A stretch of 64,000 nucleotides of DNA from the NCBI GenBank assembly GCA_045540335.1, contig JAZQHC010000004.1:3252-67251 (forward strand), given 5' to 3'. Positions 52,567 through 60,579 of this stretch are shown here, in pieces. The position numbers were made by a program, and so were the translations under genes. Each line of letters opens with the position of its first letter. The first letter of the stretch is position 1. A model generated the notes under the pieces. It made no database searches, had not been told where the DNA came from, and worked only from the letters and a program-made list of their open reading frames with translations. The stretch comes from RGIG7213 sp045540335. Its GTDB lineage: Bacteria > Bacillota > Clostridia > Oscillospirales > CAG-272.

Positions 52567-52785
52567 GTGTTAGACAGATTAGCACTTATTCTCGTTATTA
52601 TCGGCGCATTGAACTGGGGCAGCATCGGTATATTCAATTTTGATGTTGTAGGTTGGATATTCGGCGGTCAGACGGCGGTTGTAAGCCGCATCATATTCAC
52701 GGTTGTTGCGCTGGCAGGTCTTTGGTGTATATCACTTTTGTTCAGACGAAGCGATATGCTTGAAGAAAGCAGAGAAGACATGTAA
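52567..52785 (+). CDS. DUF378 small membrane protein
   Basis: A 72-residue protein with two transmembrane helices and the DUF378 signature ALNWGSIGIFNFDVVGWIFG. Function is unknown. The GTG start has AAGGA nine bases upstream; a TTG two codons earlier would be only three bases from that site. A terminator follows at once. Confidence 0.85.
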   Translation: MLDRLALILVIIGALNWGSIGIFNFDVVGWIFGGQTAVVSRIIFTVVALAGLWCISLLFRRSDMLEESREDM

Positions 52786-52790
52786 AACTT

Positions 52791-52820
52791 AAATTGCCGC
52801 ATTTGCGGCAATTTTACTTT
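52791..52820 (+). terminator. Terminator after DUF378 gene
   Basis: AAATTGCCGC and GCGGCAATTT close an ATTT loop, followed by TACTTTTT. Confidence 0.85.
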
Positions 52821-52835
52821 TTGGGAGTTACATAT

Positions 52836-53966
52836 ATGGAAAGAATAATTAAAGCTTTAGATTCTTGCATCAGCGGAATGACGTTGCAAAAGATAATTTT
52901 ATCTAAGCCTAATGATCCCGATGTGCGCCGTTTGTGTGCACGCCTTGTAAAGATAAAGGGGAAAACCGTTTTACAAACGGAAAAGCTTTTGCAGTCCGGT
53001 GGGGCAATGCATGAAAATATTCCTATTGAAGAATCGGTAAACAGAATTGCCTTGTTGTTTGAAGAATCGTACGGCCAGATAAATATAGTGGATATTGGCG
53101 GAAATGCCGAAGGGCGGTTTTCAAAAAATGGTAAGCTGATGTTCTATTCGAAAATAAAAAAAGCCGAGGGTATTTCAACTGTATCTGCACAAAACAGAAG
53201 CAAGGAATATATACTGTCGCCGGAAAATAAATATGATTTTCTGGTATCATTGGGCATACAAGACGCTACGGGCAGAATACACGATAAACGTCAAAGCAAG
53301 TTTAGGCAGATAAATAAATTTCTTGAAATTATAAAGGATGTTGAAAAATATCTTCCCGAGGATAATATCGTTATTTGGGATCTTTGCTGCGGTAAAAGCT
53401 ATCTTTCATTTGCTGTTTACTATTATTTTCGTTTTATTCTGAATAAAACGGTAAAAATATACGGTGTAGATCTGAAAAAAGACGTTATCGAATACTGCAC
53501 AGGCGTTGCACAAAGGCTTGGATTTAACGATCTTGTTTTTTTACATGGCGACATAAACGAAACTTCTTTGCCGCATAGCCCGCATATGGTAATGTCGCTT
53601 CATGCTTGTGATATTGCAACTGATATAGTTTTGAATAACGCAGTAAAAAACGGCGCGAAGGTAATTCTTTCAACGCCGTGCTGCCAGCATGAATTGGCAG
53701 ATAGAATACATAACGATAATTTGGATTTTATTCTTGATTATCCGATATTAAAGCAAAAGCTTTCTGCATTGATAACAGATGCAATTCGTTGCGAAGGCTT
53801 GAAATCAAACGGATACACAGTTACGTGTTTAGAGTTTATCGACCCCGACGAAACGCCTAAAAATATGATGATAAAGGCCATTAAAAACCAAAAGACACAA
53901 AAAGATTTAAGCAAGTATTCCGAATTGTGTAAAAGCTTTAACGCTGTTGAGCATTTTTTGAAATAA
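52836..53966 (+). CDS. SAM-dependent methyltransferase (Methyltransf_32-like)
   Basis: A 376-residue protein. Residues 1-150 are an N-terminal domain with SKPNDPDVRRLCARLVKIKG. The class I methyltransferase core has VIWDLCCGKSYLSFAVYYYF as motif I, VKIYGVDLKKDV, then SLHACDIATDI and STPCCQHEL, a Cys-Cys motif typical of this group. Substrate is unknown; RNA is plausible. The ATG follows GGGAG. A longer start reaching into the preceding terminator is rejected. Confidence 0.85.
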   Translation: MERIIKALDSCISGMTLQKIILSKPNDPDVRRLCARLVKIKGKTVLQTEKLLQSGGAMHENIPIEESVNRIALLFEESYGQINIVDIGGNAEGRFSKNGKLMFYSKIKKAEGISTVSAQNRSKEYILSPENKYDFLVSLGIQDATGRIHDKRQSKFRQINKFLEIIKDVEKYLPEDNIVIWDLCCGKSYLSFAVYYYFRFILNKTVKIYGVDLKKDVIEYCTGVAQRLGFNDLVFLHGDINETSLPHSPHMVMSLHACDIATDIVLNNAVKNGAKVILSTPCCQHELADRIHNDNLDFILDYPILKQKLSALITDAIRCEGLKSNGYTVTCLEFIDPDETPKNMMIKAIKNQKTQKDLSKYSELCKSFNAVEHFLK

Positions 53967-53977
53967 ATAGTATATTA

Positions 53978-54025
53978 AAACTACCCGAAACGAGAATAAA
54001 GCTTCTCTTTTCGGGTAGTTTGCTT
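53978..54025. terminator. Bidirectional terminator between methyltransferase and PPIC lipoprotein
   Basis: AAACTACCCGAAA pairs with TTTCGGGTAGTTT around a purine/pyrimidine loop with its own GAGA/TCTC pairing. Confidence 0.8.
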
Positions 54026-54034
54026 TTATTTATT

Positions 54035-55645
54035 TTATTCAAATATTGAATCCATATGCTCTTCAGCGTATTCGATAGAAGATGTTTTAAGAATATCTTT
54101 TACGTAGTTTGCAAGCTTCTCGCTTCTTAATGAAGAATCTATCATGTATTGATAATAGGGCTCTCCATATGAGGAAATAAACGTTATAAAGTATCCGCAG
54201 ATAACGCCGTAGCTTGTATATTCCTGATATCCGCAGTCGTAAAGCTTTCGTCCGTCTTCAAAGCACCACGATACAACGTTTGAAGGAAATGCAAGGCTTG
54301 AAGGAAGAATATCTTTTGCAAGCCCGCCCTTGTCCTTGGTGATCGTATCGTCGGAATATTCGGTTACAAGCTTTACAAATTCAGCATCTTTGTCTGTGGC
54401 TTTGCCTACGCGGTCTATCAATTCCTCCGCAAGCTTTTTTGCCGTACTTTCGGTGTATTTCTGTAAAGAAAGGTCAATATATATATAACGTATTGTGGGA
54501 ATAGGATCAACCATTTTGTAAGGTACTTTTACAGCTTGCACTACTTTAATTCTACCTTGCGAATCTACAAGTTTCGTTATTTCGCCGTTTTGTCGGCCAT
54601 CTGCAAACAACCATTCTGTAACGTTGCTTTTAACGTATTCACCCTTGTAGTTTTGGTAGTAACATTCCGCTTTCTTCGTAAGATACGTTTTTTCAAATTC
54701 TTCATATTCTTTTGCAGACAGCTTAGGGTAAACAAGCCGATACGCCTCGGGGAAGGTTTTACCGCTTTTTACGTAGTTAATAAAGTCGGTTGCTTCTTTA
54801 TCTGCCTTTTCCTTTGCGGCTTTAACCTCACTGTCAGAACTGGTGGCATCAAAGTCGGGCGTTATCATCAGAAGATTGTAGTCAACAAGCGAATAATGAT
54901 CCTTGTGTTCTTCAAAATAAGCATCAACCTCGTCAACCGTAACGTTGAATTCGTCGTAAAGCTTTTGAGAATATTTGGTTGCAAGCTGGAAGATATAATA
55001 AGTTTCTTTTACTATTTCAGGCGTAAGATCGGGCCCCATCATTTCAAATTCTTCCATATATTCCGCAAATGATATGTTATAGCCCTTGGCGTTTTCTATT
55101 ATTTTGTTTACGTTTTCGTCAACCTCGGATATTTCTTCAGAAGTCAACGTTAAGCCTGATTTTTTTGCCTGTGCTGCAAATACAAGATAGTATTCCAGAT
55201 CGCGCTTTGCAAGGGAAAGAAAATAATCGTACCAGGTTTCGTATTCCGAATACTTGCTTTGTGTAGGCTTTTGGTTATGCAAAGGAAGCGTAGGATCAAA
55301 ATACTGCGTTATTTCACTGTAATTGGTCTGATAAAAATCGGTATATGCGTTTGCAAAAAAATAACGAAGTGCAAAAACATTCAATTTTACCCCGTCGTAT
55401 TCCAAAAGCGCGGCGTCAGGGGCAGATAACGTTATATCATCAGGAATGTCCGTGCCTTCCGATTCGCTGTCTTTTGCGGTGCCTGCGGTAGTTTCAAATG
55501 TTTCATTTGAAGATGTGCTGCCGCTTGCAGCTTCGGTATTCGTATTATCTGTACCTGTACCGTCTGTTACGTTTTCGGTATTCATACAAGCGGCGGTGGA
55601 AAGGGCAAGTATAAAAGCAATAGTAGAAGTTAAAAATTTTTTCAT
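54035..55645 (-). CDS. PrsA/SurA-like PPIC-type foldase lipoprotein
   Basis: The 536-residue lipoprotein has signal FLTSTIAFILALSTAAC (lipobox TAAC) and a Thr/Ser/Glu linker (~20-70). A SurA/trigger-factor-like helical part follows (LNVFALRYFFANAYTDFYQ). One parvulin-like segment may lie near 235-300, and a second, better one at ~395-500 with FVKLVTEYSDDTITKDKGG. Such proteins fold secreted proteins at the outer membrane face. The rotamase residues are diverged, so chaperone rather than isomerase activity is likely. The start at 55645 has AAGGAAC upstream and a promoter beyond; earlier in-frame codons lie in that promoter. Confidence 0.78.
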   Translation of the reverse strand: MKKFLTSTIAFILALSTAACMNTENVTDGTGTDNTNTEAASGSTSSNETFETTAGTAKDSESEGTDIPDDITLSAPDAALLEYDGVKLNVFALRYFFANAYTDFYQTNYSEITQYFDPTLPLHNQKPTQSKYSEYETWYDYFLSLAKRDLEYYLVFAAQAKKSGLTLTSEEISEVDENVNKIIENAKGYNISFAEYMEEFEMMGPDLTPEIVKETYYIFQLATKYSQKLYDEFNVTVDEVDAYFEEHKDHYSLVDYNLLMITPDFDATSSDSEVKAAKEKADKEATDFINYVKSGKTFPEAYRLVYPKLSAKEYEEFEKTYLTKKAECYYQNYKGEYVKSNVTEWLFADGRQNGEITKLVDSQGRIKVVQAVKVPYKMVDPIPTIRYIYIDLSLQKYTESTAKKLAEELIDRVGKATDKDAEFVKLVTEYSDDTITKDKGGLAKDILPSSLAFPSNVVSWCFEDGRKLYDCGYQEYTSYGVICGYFITFISSYGEPYYQYMIDSSLRSEKLANYVKDILKTSSIEYAEEHMDSIFE

Positions 55646-55675
55646 ACAATGTTCCTTATAAGTGGATTTTGATTT

Positions 55676-55704
55676 ATTGTACCACATTATTGTTATTCAA
55701 ACAA
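55676..55704 (-). promoter_or_regulatory. Promoter of the PPIC-type lipoprotein gene
   Basis: Minus-strand TTGTTT, 17 bases, TACAAT, about 30 bases before the ATG at 55645. Confidence 0.6.
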
Positions 55705-55743
55705 CGCTATTTTAAAACGGCATTGTAAAAATACATTCAACAA

Positions 55744-56688
55744 TCAGGCTAAAAAAACTTTTTCGGTTATATTAAGTACAAGCGGTACCGATATTACGGA
55801 AAGTATAGTGGAAAGCCCCGTTAATTTTGCGCCGAATTCCGGTGCTATATCGTATTTTTCGGCGTACATAACCGTATTTGAAGCACAGGGAAGTGCCGTC
55901 ATTATAGCGACGAAATATACGTAAAATTCATCAATGGGTAAAAGGGAAGTGATGAAGGCTGCCAATAGCGGCATCGCAAGCAATTTTATTGCAAGCAGTA
56001 CATATATTTTCCAATCGGAAAATACTTTTTTAAACGGTATCGTCGCGATGACGCCGCCTATTATAAACATAGAGCACGGAATCGTTACGTCGCCTACCAT
56101 TTTGAAAGCATCTGTTACAACGGTGGGCAACTGCCAAGGAAGCATGTAAAGCATAACGCCGAGAACGCACGGAACGGTGCCGTAGTTTAAAATGATATTA
56201 AGCGGTTTGATTTTTACCGTATCGGAATTTTTAGATATAATGTATATGCCGTACGTCCAAACCATTGTGTTGAATGCGATCAGATAAAACGAACCGTAAA
56301 AACCGCCCATTTCTTCACCGAAAAGTGCTTTTAAAACGGGAAAGCCCATAAAGCCGGTGTTTGCAAAAACAAGTGCAAATTCGCCTATGCCGCGTTCTGC
56401 CTTGCTTTTTATCGCACGCGTTGATAAGAAGGCCGCCAATGCGGAAAATGCATATATGCAAAAGCCCGTTAATACGATAAGCATACCGTCTTTAAGCTTG
56501 TCTATGCTTTTATTTTCAGTGCCTAAAAGACCGCCTAAAACGAGAAACGGCGTTCCCACACAGACAACGAAATTAGAAAGCTTTTTAGAAAAATCTCTAT
56601 CCATGAATTTCAGCTTGTAAGCGCCGAAACCCACTATCATAATTATAAACAGCTTTATAACTGTATTTGAAAGTTCACCAACGTTCAT
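55744..56688 (-). CDS. AEC-family membrane transporter
   Basis: A 314-residue membrane protein of the auxin efflux carrier (bile/arsenite/riboflavin-like) superfamily with about ten transmembrane helices; FANTGFMGFPVLKALFGEE and TALPCASNTVMYAEKY are the two conserved crossover segments. Substrates of bacterial members are mostly organic acids such as malate. The ATG at 56688 overlaps the UDG stop (ATGA), so it is translated with that gene, although a functional link is not evident. Confidence 0.88.
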   Translation of the reverse strand: MNVGELSNTVIKLFIIMIVGFGAYKLKFMDRDFSKKLSNFVVCVGTPFLVLGGLLGTENKSIDKLKDGMLIVLTGFCIYAFSALAAFLSTRAIKSKAERGIGEFALVFANTGFMGFPVLKALFGEEMGGFYGSFYLIAFNTMVWTYGIYIISKNSDTVKIKPLNIILNYGTVPCVLGVMLYMLPWQLPTVVTDAFKMVGDVTIPCSMFIIGGVIATIPFKKVFSDWKIYVLLAIKLLAMPLLAAFITSLLPIDEFYVYFVAIMTALPCASNTVMYAEKYDIAPEFGAKLTGLSTILSVISVPLVLNITEKVFLA

Positions 56689-57245
56689 ATGCAAAGTCCG
56701 TTTGAAACGGCATACTCCTTGATTTTTTCCATATCACACAGCATATCGTCTTTTTTGCGCGGATCACGCAAAAGTGCAGACGGATGATATACGGCAGACA
56801 TTACGTATTTCCCCTTTGGGAAAAATACACCGTGTTCTGCCGTTATTTTGAAATCCGGCTTGATCAGACGCATTGCAGAGATCCTGCCTAAGCATACAAT
56901 AAGCGATGGGGAAATTATTCTTACCTGTTGGCGAAGATAATCGATGCACGCGTCCTCTTCGTTTTTTTGCGGATCTCTGTTTTTGGGCGGGCGGCATTTA
57001 AGAATATTGGCAATATACACGTTTTCGCGGTTGATTCCAACCGCATTAAGATATTTGTCGAACAATTGTCCTGCCCTGCCCACAAACGGTATTCCGCTAA
57101 GATCCTCGTTTTCGCCGGGGGCTTCACCAACGAACATTATATCAGCATTGGGATTTCCAACCCCAAAAACTACGTTTGTGCGCGTTTGACATAAAGGGCA
57201 CAAATTACATTCGGTACATTTTTTGTATAATTCGTTAAGTTCCAT
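56685..57245 (-). CDS. Family 4 uracil-DNA glycosylase
   Basis: A 186-residue iron-sulfur DNA repair enzyme that removes uracil from DNA. The catalytic motif is FVGEAPGENED; the second motif is the HPSALL segment near the C-terminus. Cluster ligands come from the N-terminal cysteines (C10, C13, C16, C19 offers more than needed) with C84 and C100. Size is normal. It starts three bases after mecA and overlaps the AEC gene. Confidence 0.92.
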   Translation of the reverse strand: MELNELYKKCTECNLCPLCQTRTNVVFGVGNPNADIMFVGEAPGENEDLSGIPFVGRAGQLFDKYLNAVGINRENVYIANILKCRPPKNRDPQKNEEDACIDYLRQQVRIISPSLIVCLGRISAMRLIKPDFKITAEHGVFFPKGKYVMSAVYHPSALLRDPRKKDDMLCDMEKIKEYAVSNGLCI

Positions 57246-57248
57246 AAT

Positions 57249-57842
57249 TTAATAAAACTCGGCAAGCTTGATTGCCGCATCCTTTTCGATAAGTGGTGTA
57301 CAACGTTCTGCTATGTAAGCTGCAACAGACGGCTTATGGCGAATTTCACATTCAGCAAATTCACCTATAACGCGCGATGGGTAAATATCCCCGCATAATT
57401 CGTAGATGCTTTGCGAAAATAAAAGATAATACCTGCATTTTCCGCGAGCTTTTTCGTAATAAACGGATGTATCTGCACAAATATCAAGCGAAGATATATA
57501 CTTGCATGCCCCAAGCAGATGCGAAAACCGAGTAAAAGAAAACAAATACGTTTTTTTACTGTAATCACATAAAGGACAGTGCGTTTCTTCACTTTTTGTC
57601 TTCGTAAGATATATGTCTGCCCCATCAGATGAGGAGGTGTATATTTTTACTTCAAATTCACACGATGTATCGAATGAAGTTTTGCGCCTTACGTCTTCAA
57701 ATAAATTTCGAAATGCAGCGTGGTGCAGAACGTCCTCACCCAAAATGCCGTTTGAGATATCCGTAGGAAATCCTAAAGATTCCATATCTTTTTCTGAAAG
57801 AGAGATTTTTAATTTGTTTTCCGAAAGAAGGTTAAATTGCAT
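57249..57842 (-). CDS. mecA: MecA-type ClpC adaptor protein
   Basis: The 197-residue protein has the MecA N-terminal domain (NLLSENKLKISLSEKDMESLG) that binds substrates, a variable acidic/Ser linker, and a C-terminal domain (SHLLGACKYISSL and the YYLLFSQSIYELCGDI segment) that binds ClpC. In Bacillus MecA targets ComK and controls competence and sporulation timing. GGGGGAAA lies upstream of the ATG but within a hairpin (57847-57892). Confidence 0.85.
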   Translation of the reverse strand: MQFNLLSENKLKISLSEKDMESLGFPTDISNGILGEDVLHHAAFRNLFEDVRRKTSFDTSCEFEVKIYTSSSDGADIYLTKTKSEETHCPLCDYSKKTYLFSFTRFSHLLGACKYISSLDICADTSVYYEKARGKCRYYLLFSQSIYELCGDIYPSRVIGEFAECEIRHKPSVAAYIAERCTPLIEKDAAIKLAEFY

Positions 57843-57846
57843 TATA

Positions 57847-57892
57847 TTTCCCCCGCGATCATACTTTTTAATATTATAATCGTCGGGGGAAA
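57847..57892 (-). promoter_or_regulatory. Hairpin hiding the mecA ribosome binding site
   Basis: 57847-57859 pairs with 57879-57892 (13 bp, one bulged T). On the minus strand the 3' arm contains GGGGGAAA, the mecA site. The 19-base loop contains TATAAT (57873-57878), a possible -10 whose transcript would begin after the 5' arm. The -35 is poor. Confidence 0.5.
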
Positions 57893-57904
57893 ATGCGTTA
57901 CAAA

Positions 57905-58510
57905 TTATTTTTTGTTAAGTCTTTCGCCTACTGCACCGCCCGGATGAATAAGGCCGAATTGCTCTTTTCTATATCCTGTCAATTCCATTACCGCTGCAAG
58001 AAGTGCATCGAAAATAGCGATCGTAGCAACGTATGAAGCGGTAGCCATCATATTGTATTTATCGCTTTCTTTTTCGATCTGCATTTTAATTATAAGGTCT
58101 GCATTATTTGCCAAAGGAGAATCAAGGTTTTCCGTAACCGCGATAAGCTTTGCGCCTTTTTTCTTTACAACGTCGATAATGGGCAACAGCTCAACTGTTT
58201 TGCCGCCTCTTGAAACCATGATTACGCAGTCTTCATCTGTTACTACGCCCAAACCTCCGTGAACGGCTTCCGCAGGTGACATGAAGCAAGCAGGCCTATC
58301 AATACAGCAAAGGCTATGCTGGAATTTTTTGGCAGCAATACCTGAAGAACCGCTGGCGCACGTTATTATTTTTTTGCATTCACTTAACGCTTTTGCAACC
58401 TCTAAAAACGTTGCTTTATCTAAATAATCTTCTGCCTGTGCTATTGCTTCTCTTTCGATTCTAAGTGATTCCCAAGCCATTTCAAGGGCTTTTTGTGACA
58501 AATTATCCAT
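57905..58510 (-). CDS. SIS-domain sugar-phosphate isomerase-like protein (GutQ/KdsD type)
   Basis: A 201-residue single SIS domain: ITCASGSSGIAAKKFQHSL, the phosphosugar-binding SRGGKTVELLP and the ending FGLIHPGGAVGERLNK, all as in arabinose-5-phosphate isomerases, but without the CBS pair of KdsD. LPS and KDO are not expected in this Gram-positive organism, so another phosphosugar or a regulatory role is likelier. It lies 12 bases after the DivIVA-like gene. Confidence 0.85.
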   Translation of the reverse strand: MDNLSQKALEMAWESLRIEREAIAQAEDYLDKATFLEVAKALSECKKIITCASGSSGIAAKKFQHSLCCIDRPACFMSPAEAVHGGLGVVTDEDCVIMVSRGGKTVELLPIIDVVKKKGAKLIAVTENLDSPLANNADLIIKMQIEKESDKYNMMATASYVATIAIFDALLAAVMELTGYRKEQFGLIHPGGAVGERLNKK

Positions 58511-58522
58511 TTTCCTACTCCT

Positions 58523-59284
58523 TTATTCTTTTTCGGTTATATTTGTATTGTAAGGGATAGAGGTGCGAACCGTTTGCGCTTTACGTGCAAGATCGTCTTT
58601 GCATATTGCAACGGTGTTTTGAAGCTTTTCCATCGAAGCTCTTATTTCATTTGAATGTTGTTCAAACGCGGTAATATATTCGGCTTTGAACAGATCCGCC
58701 TTGCGTACTGATTCACCATATATGGTTTCTGCACGTTTGTTTGCACCGTCTGTTATCTCGTCTGCCGTTTTGTTTGCACGTTCTATTATAAGGTCGGCTT
58801 CTTGCCTTGCATTTGATAGAATATCATCTGCGTTCTTGTTTGCATCAATAAGTATTTGCCCTATTTTAGCCGACATATTGTCGTACATTTTTGCCTTTTC
58901 AATATTTTCATCACTTGCCAAGGGCACAACAGGGGCAAGGGGGGTGTTTTTTAAAGCTTCGTTTTCGTTACACAGCTTGTCAAGCGCATCGTTTTGTGCG
59001 TTTATAAGCTCTTCGCTTTCGTTAAGTTGCGTTTTCAATACATCACATTCTTCTTGTAAACGCTGTAAAGCTGCCTTCAAATCCTCATTTTCCGCTTTTA
59101 AGGATTTGCTTTCTTCAAGTGCGGATTCTGCTGAAGATGCCTTTGTGTTTGCCTGGTCCAATGCGGTGTTTAATTTTTCAACCTCTTTTTTAAAGTCGAA
59201 ATTCATTTTTTCGATATATAACGTAACATCGTTTTTATTGAAGCCGTTAACCGAATTTCTGAATAATTTCAAGGTATCTGCCAT
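58523..59284 (-). CDS. DivIVA-like coiled-coil protein
   Basis: A 253-residue cytoplasmic protein that opens with the DivIVA-type membrane-binding segment (FRNSVNGFNKNDVTLYIEKM) and continues as long coiled coil with a short Pro/Val break near residue 130. The C-terminal part repeats ANKTADEI-type heptads. DivIVA relatives mark curved membranes at poles and septa. GGGGA precedes the ATG; longer starts run into the promoter region. It heads the minus-strand run through SIS, mecA, UDG and AEC genes. Confidence 0.8.
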   Translation of the reverse strand: MADTLKLFRNSVNGFNKNDVTLYIEKMNFDFKKEVEKLNTALDQANTKASSAESALEESKSLKAENEDLKAALQRLQEECDVLKTQLNESEELINAQNDALDKLCNENEALKNTPLAPVVPLASDENIEKAKMYDNMSAKIGQILIDANKNADDILSNARQEADLIIERANKTADEITDGANKRAETIYGESVRKADLFKAEYITAFEQHSNEIRASMEKLQNTVAICKDDLARKAQTVRTSIPYNTNITEKE

Positions 59285-59483
59285 AAAAATTCCCCGCTTT
59301 CGTAAAATATGTTCAATGATTCTATTATACGCTTTATATGATATCACAAAATATTCCGTTTTTCAAGATAAAGCGAGCAATATTTTATTTATATAATGAA
59401 ATATTTCAAATGCGGTTAAACCGTTGTAATAAATATGATCTAAAATATATCAATCGGAATATCTCTTTGAAAACAGAGGAAAT

Positions 59484-60557
59484 ATGATAGAAGTTAAAAA
59501 CGATTTATGGCAATATCTTGCCCAAACACCAAAGCCGTTGATAGTATATGGCATGGGCGACGGGGCAGATAAATTGATAAATGCTTTGCAACTGATAAAC
59601 AGGGAAGTAAGCGACTTTTTTGCATCAGATGGATTTGTAAGGGGGCAAAACTTTCACGGTAAAACGGTGCTTTCTTTTGCCGATGTGAAGAAGAAATACG
59701 GCGATTTTATAATATTACTTTCTTTTGGCTCGCATTTACCTGATGTTATTAAAAATATTTCCGCGCTGGATGACGAGTTTGAACTGTACGCCCCTGATCT
59801 TCCGGTTTGTCCGGACGGGCTGTTTACATACGATTATTATGCGGCGCATAAGGATGAATTCGAATATGCAAGAAGTCTTCTTTTCGACGATTTTTCAAAA
59901 CAACAGTATGATGATGTGCTTAATTTTAAATTGTCGGGCAAAATCAAATATATCAAGTTTGCACAAAGTTCGCAATTTGATATTGCAAAATCCGAATTAA
60001 GGTGCTATAATTACAAAACGTATGTCGATGCGGGCGCATATAACGGCGATACTGTGCTGCATACGTGTGCTTCGTGTCCTAATATTTCTCTTGCCTACGC
60101 GTTTGAGCCGGATAAACGAAGCTATAAAAAGCTTGTATCTGCCTGCAACGGCATTGATGCTGATGTAAGGTGTATAAACGCTGCACTTTCTGATACCGAC
60201 GGGGAAACCGTGATATACGAAAAGGGCAACCGCAATACTTCGCTGTTTGCAAGTGCCGCCACCGATGCAGTAGAAAAACGCATACAAACAGTACGCCTTG
60301 ATACGGTGATCGGTTCTAAACCGGTTGATTTGATAAAAATGGATGTCGAAGGGGCAGAGCTTGATGCTATCCAAGGGGCAGAGCAAACGATTTTAAACTG
60401 TCAACCCGATATGATAGTTTCTTTATATCACCGAAGGCGTGATATGTATTCCATTATTCCGAAAATTCACTCTATGTACAAAGCCCCGAAAATAAGGGTA
60501 AGAAAGTCAAGATATATCCCCGCGTGGGATTTTAATATGTATTTGACGAATGGGTAA
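59484..60557 (+). CDS. FkbM-family methyltransferase
   Basis: A 357-residue protein. Residues ~15-120 form a Rossmann-like N-terminal domain (LIVYGMGDGADKLINAL), and ~170-350 the FkbM SAM-dependent methyltransferase with TYVDAGAYNGDT (motif I), FEPDKRSYKKL, DLIKMDVEGAELDAI and IVSLYHRRRDMY. This family methylates sugars, antibiotics and glycans. AGAGGAA precedes the ATG. It ends 22 bases before the cohesin gene and may be co-transcribed, which would fit modification of surface glycans. Confidence 0.88.
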   Translation: MIEVKNDLWQYLAQTPKPLIVYGMGDGADKLINALQLINREVSDFFASDGFVRGQNFHGKTVLSFADVKKKYGDFIILLSFGSHLPDVIKNISALDDEFELYAPDLPVCPDGLFTYDYYAAHKDEFEYARSLLFDDFSKQQYDDVLNFKLSGKIKYIKFAQSSQFDIAKSELRCYNYKTYVDAGAYNGDTVLHTCASCPNISLAYAFEPDKRSYKKLVSACNGIDADVRCINAALSDTDGETVIYEKGNRNTSLFASAATDAVEKRIQTVRLDTVIGSKPVDLIKMDVEGAELDAIQGAEQTILNCQPDMIVSLYHRRRDMYSIIPKIHSMYKAPKIRVRKSRYIPAWDFNMYLTNG

Positions 60558-60579
60558 AACAATTTATAAGAGGTATGAA

